NCBI GenBank assembly: GCA_902796695.1
Contig: CADBQE010000105.1
Span: forward strand, 1 to 16,329
Length of the DNA: 16,329 bases
Direction of reading: 5' to 3'
DNA from: an uncultured Lachnospiraceae bacterium
GTDB taxonomy: Bacteria > Bacillota > Clostridia > Lachnospirales > Lachnospiraceae
Part shown: one piece after another, positions 5,461 through 13,363 of the stretch
How positions within the stretch are numbered: the first letter of the stretch is position 1
Layout of the letters: every line of letters starts with the position of its first letter
The notes under the pieces: model-generated
Seen by the model: the letters and a program-made list of their open reading frames with translations, nothing else
Database searches by the model: none
What the model was told of the DNA's origin: nothing
Program-made: the position numbers and the translations under genes

Positions 5461-6934
5461 AGCAGACGCCGTTCTCCGTATTTTCCACGCGGCAGCTGCC
5501 TCCCAGCAGATCCGCTGCCGCTTTCACGACGGACAGGCCGATGCCGCTGCCGCCGTAGGCGCGGGTCCGTGCCTTATCCACTTTATAAAACTTGTTCCAG
5601 ACCTGTTCGAGAGCCTCCTGCGGGATCGGCTCTCCTTCATTATAGACCGAGATCAGCGCGCCGCCTTCCTCCGGCTCGGCCGTCACGCGGACCAGGCCGC
5701 CATTTTTCACATGGTGGAAGGCATTGCTCAGATAATTCTGCAGGATCTGTTCCAGCAGCAGTTCGTCGGAACGGACCGACAGGTGATCCGGCACCGCAAC
5801 TTCCAGGCGGGCGTCCGCCTCTTCGGCTTTGACCTGGTAGGCTGCCGCCATCTCCCGGATCAGGAGGCTTAAGTCCAGATCGGTCTTGTCCGCCTTCATG
5901 CCGCCGGACTCCATCTCGTTCAGGCTCAGGAGCTGGCGGACCAGGCGGTTCATGCGGTTCGCTTCATCCAGAATGATATCGCTGTAGCGGACACGGGTCT
6001 CCTCGTCTTCGCACATGCCGTCGCGCAGACCCTCGGCGTAGCCCTGGATCAGGGCGATGGGGGTCTTTAATTCATGCGAGATATTGGCCAGCAGTTCCGT
6101 GCGGCGCTTGTTCTCCGCTTCTTTTTCGCGGACGTCCTCTTCCAGCGTCAGATTGGCCTGCTTAAGGTCTGAAATGGTAGTCTCCAGGCGGTCGGACAGG
6201 TGATTGATATTATCTCCCAGCGCCTGGATCTCGTCGCCGGAGTGCCCCGTAAAGCGTTCCGAGAAGTCCAGATCGGCCATCTTCCGGGAGAGGCGGTCCA
6301 GCACCAGGATCGGGCCCGTCATGCGCCGCGTCAGGAAAAATACCAGCAGCGCGCCGACCGCCGCGATGCCGGCGCCGATCATCAGCAGAAAGCGGTTGGA
6401 GATTCCGGCGCTTTCCTCAATCCGGGCCAGGGGCAGGGAGAGGACATACAGGTATTCCGTTTCGTCTTCCGTCAGGGTCCCGCGGCATTCGATCTTCTCC
6501 GTGCGGGTCATGGGATCTATTGCCTGCGTGATCGTATAGGTGTCCGTCTGACGGTAGACCGTACGCGGGCGGTTCGGCTCATTTTCCATGCCCCACATAT
6601 GCCAGGGGCCGCGTTCGCCGCCCGCCGTGAACAGGATCGTATGCGTTCCCAGACTGTTTTCCACCGCCAGGACCGCGGCGATCCCGCTGCTTTCACACTC
6701 GCGGGCCAGCTGAAGCTGCAGTTCCTCGTTTTCCGGATCCGCGGCGAACTGCTCCAGCCGGGAGCGGGTCTCCTCCAGCCGGTTCAGCTGCTGCCGCAGG
6801 TAGTATCTGTGCAGATACACGGAATTAATGAGCCAGAGGGCAATAATCAGCAGGATAAACAGCCCTACGAAAATCAGGGTGCTTTTGGCCCGGAAGCTGA
6901 GGCCGCGTCTTGCGGTCCCGTCAGGATTCTTCAT
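5444..6934 (-). CDS. Membrane sensor histidine kinase (HAMP, HisKA, HATPase)
   Basis: A 496-residue kinase. TM1 is about residues 19-40. An extracytoplasmic sensor region of about 140 residues follows, then TM2 at about 182-203 and a HAMP linker at about 204-260. The H-box NISHELKTPIA carries the phospho-accepting His287. The ATPase part shows an N-box with Asn400, a G1 region VYNEGEPIP in which the usual DxG is replaced by NEG (as in VanS-like kinases), and GGSGIGLSVV at 461-470. It autophosphorylates in response to an unknown envelope signal and passes phosphate to the regulator just upstream, whose gene it overlaps by 14 bp. The sensor region matches no family I recognise. Confidence 0.94.
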   Translation of the reverse strand: MKNPDGTARRGLSFRAKSTLIFVGLFILLIIALWLINSVYLHRYYLRQQLNRLEETRSRLEQFAADPENEELQLQLARECESSGIAAVLAVENSLGTHTILFTAGGERGPWHMWGMENEPNRPRTVYRQTDTYTITQAIDPMTRTEKIECRGTLTEDETEYLYVLSLPLARIEESAGISNRFLLMIGAGIAAVGALLVFFLTRRMTGPILVLDRLSRKMADLDFSERFTGHSGDEIQALGDNINHLSDRLETTISDLKQANLTLEEDVREKEAENKRRTELLANISHELKTPIALIQGYAEGLRDGMCEDEETRVRYSDIILDEANRMNRLVRQLLSLNEMESGGMKADKTDLDLSLLIREMAAAYQVKAEEADARLEVAVPDHLSVRSDELLLEQILQNYLSNAFHHVKNGGLVRVTAEPEEGGALISVYNEGEPIPQEALEQVWNKFYKVDKARTRAYGGSGIGLSVVKAAADLLGGSCRVENTENGVCFTARI

Positions 6935-7616
6935 GGTCCGGCGCCTCTGCTTCCAGTTTGTAGCCGACGCCCCACAGCGTCCTGATGCGCTCGCCGTAGG
7001 CCCCCAGCTTGCTGCGGAGCTTCTTCACATGCGTATCGATCGTGCGGGCGTCCCCGTAATAATTATAATTCCAGACGTGGTTCAGGATGGATTCCCGGGA
7101 CAGCGCAACGCCGGGGTTTTCCATGAAATACTGCATCAGTTCGTATTCCTTCAGGGAAAGGTCCACCGGCTTTCCGTCCACGGTCAGTTCCCGGGCCACG
7201 CGGTCCAGCCTGAGGCCGCCCATGACGAGCGGCGCCGCATTGCTCTCCTCCTGCCGCCGCAGGATCGCGGCCACGCGGGCCATCAGGACCCGCGGGCTGA
7301 ACGGTTTGGTCACGTATTCGTCCGCGTCCAGTTCAAAGCCCTTGATCTCGTCGCGGTCTTCGCCCAGCGCGGTCAGCATGATGACCGGCACCTTGCTGTA
7401 GCGGCGGATCTCCGCCAGCACCTGCCAGCCGTCCAGTTTGGGCATCATCACGTCCAGCAGGATCAGACTGATGTCCTTGGTATCAAAAAACTTCTCCAGG
7501 GCTTCCTCGCCGTCGGCCGCCTCCAGTACGGTATAGCGTTCCCGGACCAGGAAATCCCGGATCAGACTTCTCATGCGTTCCTCATCATCCACTACCAGTA
7601 TCTTTGCCTGCGTCAT
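6921..7616 (-). CDS. OmpR/PhoB-family response regulator
   Basis: A 231-residue two-domain regulator. Receiver domain (about 1-120): acidic pair D10/D11, phospho-acceptor D55 in LILLDVMMP, T82 in IMLTA and K104 in VTKPFSP. The C-terminal winged helix (about 130-225) includes LSLKEYELMQYFMENPG and the recognition region RTIDTHVKKLRSKLG, then the wing IRTLWGVGYKLE. It is the DNA-binding partner of the downstream kinase. AAGGAGG lies 5 nt before ATG 7616. Genes are ordered regulator then kinase with overlap, as usual. Targets are unknown. Confidence 0.95.
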   Translation of the reverse strand: MTQAKILVVDDEERMRSLIRDFLVRERYTVLEAADGEEALEKFFDTKDISLILLDVMMPKLDGWQVLAEIRRYSKVPVIMLTALGEDRDEIKGFELDADEYVTKPFSPRVLMARVAAILRRQEESNAAPLVMGGLRLDRVARELTVDGKPVDLSLKEYELMQYFMENPGVALSRESILNHVWNYNYYGDARTIDTHVKKLRSKLGAYGERIRTLWGVGYKLEAEAPDHEES

Positions 7617-7629
7617 AAGCGCCTCCTTC

Positions 7630-7670
7630 TGCTCCTATCATAACAAAAAACCGGCCTGAAACACCGGTTT
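7630..7670 (-). promoter_or_regulatory. Weak candidate promoter for the two-component operon
   Basis: On the minus strand, TATGAT lies directly after the T-run of the upstream terminator and about 22 nt before the start codon. No good -35 lies 16-18 nt upstream because that stretch is the terminator hairpin. Low confidence. Confidence 0.3.
7645..7670 (-). terminator. Terminator of the msrA-xseA-xseB operon
   Basis: Minus strand AAACCGG (7664-7670), 9-nt loop, CCGGTTT (7648-7654), continuing into TTT. It lies 22 nt past the xseB stop. Confidence 0.78.
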
Positions 7671-7691
7671 CACAGAAATTTCACAGGCCGC

Positions 7692-7898
7692 TCACTCCTG
7701 CAGCGTGATGAGCTCCTTTTCCACGCCGGCCAGATGCTTCTGACACTGTTCCGCCAGCAGCGCGCCCTGCTTATACAGTTCCAGCGCTTCCTGCAGGGGG
7801 ATGTTCTCCTCTGCCAGCCGCCTGTTGATGGCTTCGATCCGGTCCAGCGCTTCATCGACGTTGAACGGGTCCCGCTCTGTCATCGTTTCGTTATTCAT
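7692..7898 (-). CDS. xseB: Exodeoxyribonuclease VII small subunit
   Basis: A 68-residue acidic helical protein, the usual size of XseB. It has the FNVDEALDRIEAINRRLAEE segment, then LQEALELYKQGALLAEQCQ, the family signature of two antiparallel helices. It binds the long C-terminal helices of XseA to form the ExoVII complex, which degrades single-stranded DNA to oligonucleotides from both ends. It overlaps the end of xseA by 8 bp and is last in the operon, directly before a terminator. Confidence 0.93.
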   Translation of the reverse strand: MNNETMTERDPFNVDEALDRIEAINRRLAEENIPLQEALELYKQGALLAEQCQKHLAGVEKELITLQE

Positions 7899-9405
7899 TC
7901 GTTTCCCTCCTGACTTTTGTCACGCCGGCTTCCAGTTCGCCGTCGTGGATGCGGACCGTAATGAGGTCGCCGGGTTTAGCCTGCGCCGTGCTGGTGAGCG
8001 GTACGCCGGCCAGGCTGATATAGCCGAATCCCTTCACCAGTTTTGCGGTCGGGGACAGGCCGTGCAGCCGGGCCACATTCAGTTCAAAGCGGTGTTTTTT
8101 CCGTTCGTAAACGGCTCGGATCCCGGCGTTCAGCGCGGACGTCTGCTGCTGATACCGGGTCACTTCCCGCTGCAGGACGGCCTGCACGGCCGCCGTCATT
8201 TTTTCCCTCAGATAGTCGTATCGTGTTTTCCGCTTTTCCAGAAGCCGCCGGGGATGCCAGGTCTCCAGCGCGGTCCGCTGCACGTCCAGCCGCCGCTTCT
8301 TCTGCAGCAGCTGATTCCGGAAGAGCGAACTTAATTCCCGGGTCAGCGACTGCAGGCGCCTGCGCTCCGTCATGACGTCCGGCACCGCTTCTTCCGCGGC
8401 TTCGGACGGCGTGGCCACGCGTTTGTCGGCGGCAAAATCGATCAGCGTCCAGTTGCCGGCATGGCCGACCGCGGAAATGACAGGCGTCCGCGCGGCAAAG
8501 ACCGCCCGGACCACCGCTTCGTCGTTGTAGGCGTTCAGTTCTTCTTCCGAACCGCCGCCCCGGCCCACGATGATCGTGTCCACGCCGTAGGCATCCAGCA
8601 CGCGGATGCCTTTGACGATACTTGCCGCCGCGTTTTTCCCCTGCACGGTCACCGGATACAGCACCAGCTGCACGAACGGATCCCGCCGGGCGGCGATCTT
8701 GCAGATATCCTGAATGGCCTGTCCGCTCCGGGACGTTACGATCCCGACCGCCCGGGGATGGCCGGGGATCGGCTTTTTCCACTCCGGACTGAACAGCCCC
8801 TCCCGTTCCAGTTTTTTATGGAGCTGCAGCAGGGCCAGGCTGGCGCCGCCCGCTCCCAGTTCCGCAATGCGCTCCGCCCGCACCTGCGTGCGCCCCTGGC
8901 CGGGGAAATAGTCCAATGCCCCTTTGAGCGAGACCATCTGGCCGTTTTTAAGAGGAGCCGCCAGCGCGTTTTTCACCTCATCCTTCCACAGGATGCAGCT
9001 GACCAGGGCGTCCGGGTCCTTCAGGGAAAAATACAGATGCGCGCTGCCGTCCTGCGGGATCTTTTCATTCAGGTTGGTCACTTCCCCGCGGACGGTGAAC
9101 GCGTGCAGAACGGGGTCGCGGTAATACCGGTCGCGGATCAGTTCGCTGAGCTGAGAAACTGTCAGGAACGATTCCTGTTCGGGCAGCAGCTCCATGAGCG
9201 GAAGCGGCTGTCCGGTTCCGGCTGTCCCGGCTGTTCCTGCTGTTCCTGCGGCCCCGGCGGGCATTTCCCCCTTCAGGGCCCAGCGCTTCAGTTCCTCCGG
9301 CAGCGTATCACCCGGATAAAACCAGAACTTCCCGCCGGCATTCCAGCGGGCTCCGTATTTTTTGACCTCGTCCTTTTCCGCGTAGGGAACGTTCAGCCGG
9401 ATCAT
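7891..9405 (-). CDS. xseA: Exodeoxyribonuclease VII large subunit with N-terminal DUF5710-like domain
   Basis: A 504-residue protein, about 50 residues longer at the N-terminus than typical XseA. Residues 1-42 (RLNVPYAEKDEVKKYGARWN, then FWFYPG) look like a DUF5710 domain. An Ala-Gly-Thr repeat linker at 52-65 follows, then the OB-fold nucleic-acid domain (about 80-180), the catalytic core (about 190-345: IVTSRSGQAIQDI, VGRGGGSEEEL, SAVGHAGNW) and the long helical region that binds XseB. R282 and H315 are kept, but the position three after H315 is Asn318 where the usual GHETD motif has Asp. The gene starts within the msrA stop (ATGA overlap). ExoVII acts in DNA repair in the cytoplasm. Confidence 0.93.
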   Translation of the reverse strand: MIRLNVPYAEKDEVKKYGARWNAGGKFWFYPGDTLPEELKRWALKGEMPAGAAGTAGTAGTAGTGQPLPLMELLPEQESFLTVSQLSELIRDRYYRDPVLHAFTVRGEVTNLNEKIPQDGSAHLYFSLKDPDALVSCILWKDEVKNALAAPLKNGQMVSLKGALDYFPGQGRTQVRAERIAELGAGGASLALLQLHKKLEREGLFSPEWKKPIPGHPRAVGIVTSRSGQAIQDICKIAARRDPFVQLVLYPVTVQGKNAAASIVKGIRVLDAYGVDTIIVGRGGGSEEELNAYNDEAVVRAVFAARTPVISAVGHAGNWTLIDFAADKRVATPSEAAEEAVPDVMTERRRLQSLTRELSSLFRNQLLQKKRRLDVQRTALETWHPRRLLEKRKTRYDYLREKMTAAVQAVLQREVTRYQQQTSALNAGIRAVYERKKHRFELNVARLHGLSPTAKLVKGFGYISLAGVPLTSTAQAKPGDLITVRIHDGELEAGVTKVRRETNE

Positions 9406-9917
9406 GCCTGCGCTTCCCCGTCCGCGGTTTTTTCGGCCAGATGCATCATGTGCTGTGGGATATGGCAGTAGCCGCCGGGATTCTTGTCCAGGTATTTCTG
9501 ATGACAGGCCTCCGCCGAATAGAAATTCTCCAGCGGTTTCAGTTCCACCGCAAGCGGGGCCCCGGCCTTTTCCTGTTCTCTTTGATAAACGGGACGGATC
9601 TCCCGCAGGTCTTCTTCGTCCGTATAATAGATCCCGGTCCGGTACTGGATCCCGGCGTCGCCGCCCTGACGGTTATGGGACAGGGGATCGATTACCATAA
9701 AATAAAAGTCCAGCAGCTGCGTCAAGCTGACGGTCTCCGGGTCATATGAGATGCGCAGCGTCTCCGCGTGACCGCTGTCCGCGCAGACGTCCTGATACGA
9801 AGGATCGGCCGACGGGCCGTTGGCATAGCCCACTTCGGTCTCCCGTACGCCTTCAAACTGGTCAAAAAACTTCTGCATGCCCCAGAAGCAGCCGCCCGCC
9901 AGATAGATCTCTTTCAT
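9402..9917 (-). CDS. msrA: Peptide-methionine (S)-S-oxide reductase
   Basis: A 171-residue protein, normal for MsrA. GCFWG with catalytic Cys10 at the N-terminus is the family signature. GYANG, SGHAETLRISYDP, DPLSHNRQGGDAGIQYRTGIYY and HQKYLDKNPGGYCHI follow in the standard order. Cys45, Cys138 and Cys151 are additional, and Cys151 is a likely resolving residue. It reduces methionine S-sulfoxide in free or protein form, with thioredoxin regenerating the enzyme. It is first in the operon: promoter at 9953-9981, AAGGAGA ribosome site, and a 4-nt stop/start overlap with xseA. No MsrB domain is fused. Confidence 0.96.
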   Translation of the reverse strand: MKEIYLAGGCFWGMQKFFDQFEGVRETEVGYANGPSADPSYQDVCADSGHAETLRISYDPETVSLTQLLDFYFMVIDPLSHNRQGGDAGIQYRTGIYYTDEEDLREIRPVYQREQEKAGAPLAVELKPLENFYSAEACHQKYLDKNPGGYCHIPQHMMHLAEKTADGEAQA

Positions 9918-9952
9918 TGCTTCTCCTTTATCTGTCTCAGGATTCCGACGCT

Positions 9953-9981
9953 ATTCTACCACCTTCCGGACGCCGGGGCAA
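9953..9981 (-). promoter_or_regulatory. Promoter of the msrA-xseA-xseB operon
   Basis: Minus strand -35 TTGCCC (9976-9981), 17-nt spacer, -10 TAGAAT (9953-9958). Start near 9946, about 29 nt before the msrA start codon. Confidence 0.68.
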
Positions 9982-10003
9982 GCGGGGCGCCCGGAAAAAG
10001 AGA

Positions 10004-10032
10004 TTGAAGATTCCCGGGTTATCAGGTATAAT
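10004..10032 (+). promoter_or_regulatory. Promoter of psuG-pepF
   Basis: -35 TTGAAG (10004-10009), 17-nt spacer, consensus -10 TATAAT (10027-10032). Start near 10039, about 28 nt before the psuG ATG. Confidence 0.82.
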
Positions 10033-10066
10033 AATTCCGACAAAAAATCAGCAAAGGAACTGTTTT

Positions 10067-10981
10067 ATGAACCGATATCTGGATGTAAAAGAAGAAGTCG
10101 CACGGGCCGTTGCGGAAAACCGTCCCGTCGTGGCACTGGAATCAACGATCATTTCCCATGGCATGCCCTATCCGCAGAATGTGGAGACCGCGCTGGCCGT
10201 GGAGCGGGCCGTCCGGGAAGCCGGAGCGGTGCCGGCCACGATCGCCGTGATCGGCGGGCGCCTGAAGGCCGGACTGACGCCGGAGGAGATCGAGTATTTC
10301 GGAAAGAAAGGCCGTGACATCGCCAAGGCGTCCCGCCGGGATCTGGCCCTTCTGGTCTCCCGCGGGCAGGACGGTGCCACCACCGTGACCACCACGATGA
10401 TGATTGCCTATATGGCCGGCATCCGCATTTTCGCCACCGGCGGCATCGGTGGCGTGCACCGCGGCGCGGAGACCACCATGGATATCTCCGCCGACCTGGA
10501 AGAGCTGGCGCAGACCCCGGTCATGGTCGTATGCGCCGGCGCCAAGAGCATTCTGGATCTGGGGCTGACGCTGGAATACCTGGAGACCAAAGGCGTCCCG
10601 GTGCTGGGCTACCGCACCGAAGAACTGCCCGCGTTCTACACGCGCCGCAGCGGATTCTCCGTGGACTACCGGGTCGACAGCCCCGCGGAGCTGGCCGCGG
10701 CTTTCCATGCCCAGGATCAGCTGGGCCTTAAGGGCGGCATGCTGGTCACGAACCCGATCCCGGAGGAATACTCCATGCCCAAAGAAGTCATCGACGCCGC
10801 TATCGAGCAGGCTCTGGCCGAAAGCCGGGCGCAGGGCATTCACGGCAAGGAAACCACGCCCTTCCTGCTGGCCCGCGTGGCGGAGATCACCGGCGGCGAC
10901 AGCCTGGCTTCCAATATCCAGCTGGTCCTGAACAACGCGCGTCTGGCTGCTCAGACCGCAGCGGAGTTCTGTATATTATAA
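10067..10981 (+). CDS. psuG: Pseudouridine-5'-phosphate glycosidase
   Basis: A 304-residue protein of the PsuG/IndA family. It cleaves the C-C glycosidic bond of pseudouridine 5'-phosphate to uracil and ribose 5-phosphate. VVALESTIISHGMPYP with E25, GRDIAKASRRDL with K87, CAGAKSILD with K160 and SNIQLVLNNARL with N283 correspond to E. coli PsuG E31, K93, K166 and N289 at a constant offset of six. The frame is open further upstream, but the start was set at 10067 by the AAAGGA site and by the promoter at 10004-10032; family homology begins there. No pseudouridine kinase (psuK) is adjacent, unlike the common arrangement. pepF follows after 18 nt. Confidence 0.95.
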   Translation: MNRYLDVKEEVARAVAENRPVVALESTIISHGMPYPQNVETALAVERAVREAGAVPATIAVIGGRLKAGLTPEEIEYFGKKGRDIAKASRRDLALLVSRGQDGATTVTTTMMIAYMAGIRIFATGGIGGVHRGAETTMDISADLEELAQTPVMVVCAGAKSILDLGLTLEYLETKGVPVLGYRTEELPAFYTRRSGFSVDYRVDSPAELAAAFHAQDQLGLKGGMLVTNPIPEEYSMPKEVIDAAIEQALAESRAQGIHGKETTPFLLARVAEITGGDSLASNIQLVLNNARLAAQTAAEFCIL

Positions 10982-10999
10982 TTATCGCAAGGAGGAAAC

Positions 11000-12679
11000 A
11001 TGAAAGTCTGTGAACTGCCCTACGAACGGGTCACGATCGAGGAAGTGCAGGACAAAGTGCCTGCCGTTGTGAAAGCCATCCGGAACGCGGCATCCGTGGA
11101 AGAGATCCTGGCCGCCCGTGAGGATCTGCGCGCGCTGCTCAAGCGCTTCTACACGAACGCCTCCCTGGCCAGCATGCGCTATACCATCAATACCGTAGAC
11201 GAATTCTACGTAGCGGAAAACGAATATTATGACGAGATCGGCCCGCAGGCCTCCGCCCTGCTGCAGGAATACTGCAAAGCCATGCTGGAGTCCCCTTTCC
11301 GTCCGCAGCTGGAGGAAAAGCTGGGCACGCTGGTCTTCCGTCAGTGGGAAATCGAACTGAAATCCATGTCCCCCGCCATTATCGAGGACATGCAGGAAGA
11401 AAACAAGGTCGTCATGGAATACAGCAAGCTGATGGCCTCCATGGAATTTGAATTCCGCGGCGAAAAGATGCCCCGCACCCTGCTCATGAAATACGCCAAG
11501 GACGAGGACCGCGCCACCCGCAGAGAATGCTACGAAGCGCTGGGCCGCGGCCTTCAGGCCCACGCGGCGGAGCTGGACGATATTTACGACCGTCTGGTGC
11601 ATATCCGCGACCGCATGGCCAAAAAGATGGGCTATAAGAACTTCGTGGAACTGGGCTACTACCGCATGGGTCGTCTCAGCTACGATCAGGAGACGATCGC
11701 CGTCCTGCGGGAAAACATCCTGAAGGACATCGTTCCCGTCGTGGCCCGTCTGCGGCTGGAAAACGCGAAGCGTCTGGGCATCGAAGGCGACTACATGCTT
11801 TACGATAACGACGTCGTGATCCCCGGCGGCGATCCGAAGCCTTTCGGCAAAGCGGAGATCTTCGCGGCCGCGAAGGAAATGTACCATGCCATGGGTCCGG
11901 AGACCGGCGCTTTCATCGACCTGATGATGGACAACGAGGCCTTTGACGTGGATTCCCGTCAGAACAAATGGGGCGGCGGCTACTGCACCGAATTCGAACT
12001 GTACAAGCAGCCTTTCATTCTGGCCAACTTCAACGGAACGGCCGCCGACGTGGACGTCATGACCCACGAAGCGGGCCATGCCTTAAACGCCTATTTCTGC
12101 TTCGACAACGAGCCCTTTGAGCTCGGCATGGGCATGGAGACCGCGGAGACCCATTCCATGAGCATGGAATTCTTCTCCTGGCCGTACATGGGGAAATTCT
12201 TCGGCGACAGGGAAAAAGAGTACCGCTTCATGCATGCGCTGGATTCCCTGACTTTCCTGCCCTACGGCACGATCGTGGATTATTTCCAGCACATCGTCTA
12301 TGAAAACCCGGATATGACCCCGGCCGAACGGAAGGAGACCTGGAATAAGCTGGAAGCGCAGTTCCGTCCCTGGATCTCCACCAAGGGCATGCCGTATCTG
12401 GAGGAAGGCACCCGCTGGCAGTACCAGATGCACATCTACGAGAGCCCCTTCTACTACATCGACTATGTGCTGGCCCAGACCGCCGCGTTCGCGTTCCTTC
12501 TGGCCTCGCAGGAGGATTATGAAGGCGCCTTCCGGCGCTATATCGCCCTGTCCAAAAAGGGCGGCACCGAACTGTGGCCCGACCTGTTAAAAGAAGCGGG
12601 TCTGCCGTCTCCTTTCGAGCCCGGTGCGTTAAAAGACCTGGCGGAAAAGGTGGAGAAACTGCTGAAAACGCTGGTATAA
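11000..12679 (+). CDS. M3-family oligoendopeptidase (PepF-like zinc peptidase)
   Basis: A 559-residue metallopeptidase, typical of the M3B oligoendopeptidase F group. The zinc motif HEAGH is at residues 356-360 (H356, E357, H360), and E383 in ETAETHSM is the likely third ligand. The mostly helical N-terminal half (about 1-200) forms one wall of the substrate channel. IYESPFYYIDYVLAQ, about 100 residues after HEAGH, is the conserved substrate-binding segment with key Tyr/His residues. It should act in the cytoplasm on short peptides, as no signal peptide is seen. AAGGAGG precedes the ATG, and the gene lies 18 nt after psuG, so the two are probably co-transcribed. A bidirectional terminator follows. 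Confidence 0.93.
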   Translation: MKVCELPYERVTIEEVQDKVPAVVKAIRNAASVEEILAAREDLRALLKRFYTNASLASMRYTINTVDEFYVAENEYYDEIGPQASALLQEYCKAMLESPFRPQLEEKLGTLVFRQWEIELKSMSPAIIEDMQEENKVVMEYSKLMASMEFEFRGEKMPRTLLMKYAKDEDRATRRECYEALGRGLQAHAAELDDIYDRLVHIRDRMAKKMGYKNFVELGYYRMGRLSYDQETIAVLRENILKDIVPVVARLRLENAKRLGIEGDYMLYDNDVVIPGGDPKPFGKAEIFAAAKEMYHAMGPETGAFIDLMMDNEAFDVDSRQNKWGGGYCTEFELYKQPFILANFNGTAADVDVMTHEAGHALNAYFCFDNEPFELGMGMETAETHSMSMEFFSWPYMGKFFGDREKEYRFMHALDSLTFLPYGTIVDYFQHIVYENPDMTPAERKETWNKLEAQFRPWISTKGMPYLEEGTRWQYQMHIYESPFYYIDYVLAQTAAFAFLLASQEDYEGAFRRYIALSKKGGTELWPDLLKEAGLPSPFEPGALKDLAEKVEKLLKTLV

Positions 12680-12701
12680 ATTGATTTCGATCAGACACCT
12701 G

Positions 12702-12749
12702 AAAAGAGACTGTCCCGGCCGGATACCCGGTCCGAGGCAGTCTCTTTTT
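12702..12749. terminator. Bidirectional terminator between pepF and cvpA
   Basis: AAAAGAGACTG (12702-12712) pairs with CAGTCTCTTTT (12738-12748), an 11-bp stem. The inner loop is GC-rich and holds CCGG repeats that can pair further. T-runs occur on both strands, so it serves both converging transcripts. Confidence 0.9.
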
Positions 12750-12803
12750 CGAAATGGGAGAACGCGGTATCGATTCCTTCCGGATCGAACCGGATTCCGG
12801 CCT

Positions 12804-13349
12804 TTATTTTTTCACAAACAGCGCCGTCAGCGGATTGTTTTCCGCGGCGATGGTGGTAAGCGGCGCGCCCTTTAAGACGTTCAGATAAGAATCCGGGAAA
12901 AAGTGCTTCCAGGCCAGCAGTGCGGCAAAGATGAAGGCCAGCGTGAGGGCCAGGCTGAACACGGCGCCCAGGATCTGGTTCAGGCCGCCCATGACCGGAA
13001 GACTGTTTAAGGCCGAAGAAATGCCTTTCCCGAGGATCCGGATCACCAGGCCGATCACAATGGCGCACACCAGGGCCACGGCGACCTGCACGACCGTCCG
13101 GGTCGTTCCGTTTTCATACTGCCCGATATCCGAGCCGCCCGGCAGCAGCATTTTCGCGACCGGGTCAGCCAGAATGCCGGAGAGCAGCCAGCCGCCCGCC
13201 AGTGCGAGCACGACCGTGACCAGTCCCGTCAGGGAATAAACAAATCCGTTTTTGGCGCCGCGGATCGTGGACAGCAGCAGCCAGATCAGGAGTACGGCAT
13301 CCAGAACCAGCCCAACGGCGCTCCAGGTGTTTAAAACAGTGATATCCAT
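12804..13349 (-). CDS. CvpA-family membrane protein
   Basis: About 181 residues with four predicted membrane segments (roughly residues 13-30, 36-58, 86-103 and 125-148). The pattern fits CvpA/colicin V production family proteins: an early AVLLIWLLLSTIRGAKNGF, where the R-G-x-x-x-G-F signature follows TM1, and a later LGKGISSALNSLPVMGGLNQILGAVF, where the N-x-x-L-G segment precedes the last helix. The precise role is unknown. I set the start at 13349 because GGAG at 13358-13361 is 8 nt away; the ATG at 13355 is only 2 nt from it. It lies 12 nt after the galM stop and ends the operon before the bidirectional terminator. No functional link to galactose use is evident. Confidence 0.85.
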   Translation of the reverse strand: MDITVLNTWSAVGLVLDAVLLIWLLLSTIRGAKNGFVYSLTGLVTVVLALAGGWLLSGILADPVAKMLLPGGSDIGQYENGTTRTVVQVAVALVCAIVIGLVIRILGKGISSALNSLPVMGGLNQILGAVFSLALTLAFIFAALLAWKHFFPDSYLNVLKGAPLTTIAAENNPLTALFVKK

Positions 13350-13356
13350 CTTCATT

Positions 13357-13363
13357 TCTCCTT
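13357..13363 (-). promoter_or_regulatory. RBS that decides the cvpA start
   Basis: AAGGAGA on the minus strand overlaps the galM stop codon. Spacing from GGAG is 8 nt to ATG 13349 and 2 nt to ATG 13355. Confidence 0.65.

Noticed and set aside
9213..9250. Frameshift or assembly error in the repeat of xseA
   Set aside because: The frame stays open through the repeat and units are whole codons, so the reading frame is intact.
9746..10066. In-frame upstream extension of psuG
   Set aside because: It is low-complexity Arg/Pro-rich, antisense to msrA, and precedes the psuG promoter and ribosome site.
10982..12079. Minus-strand open frame of 365 codons
   Set aside because: It is antisense to the M3 peptidase, which has HEAGH and full-length homology; no motif in the reverse frame.
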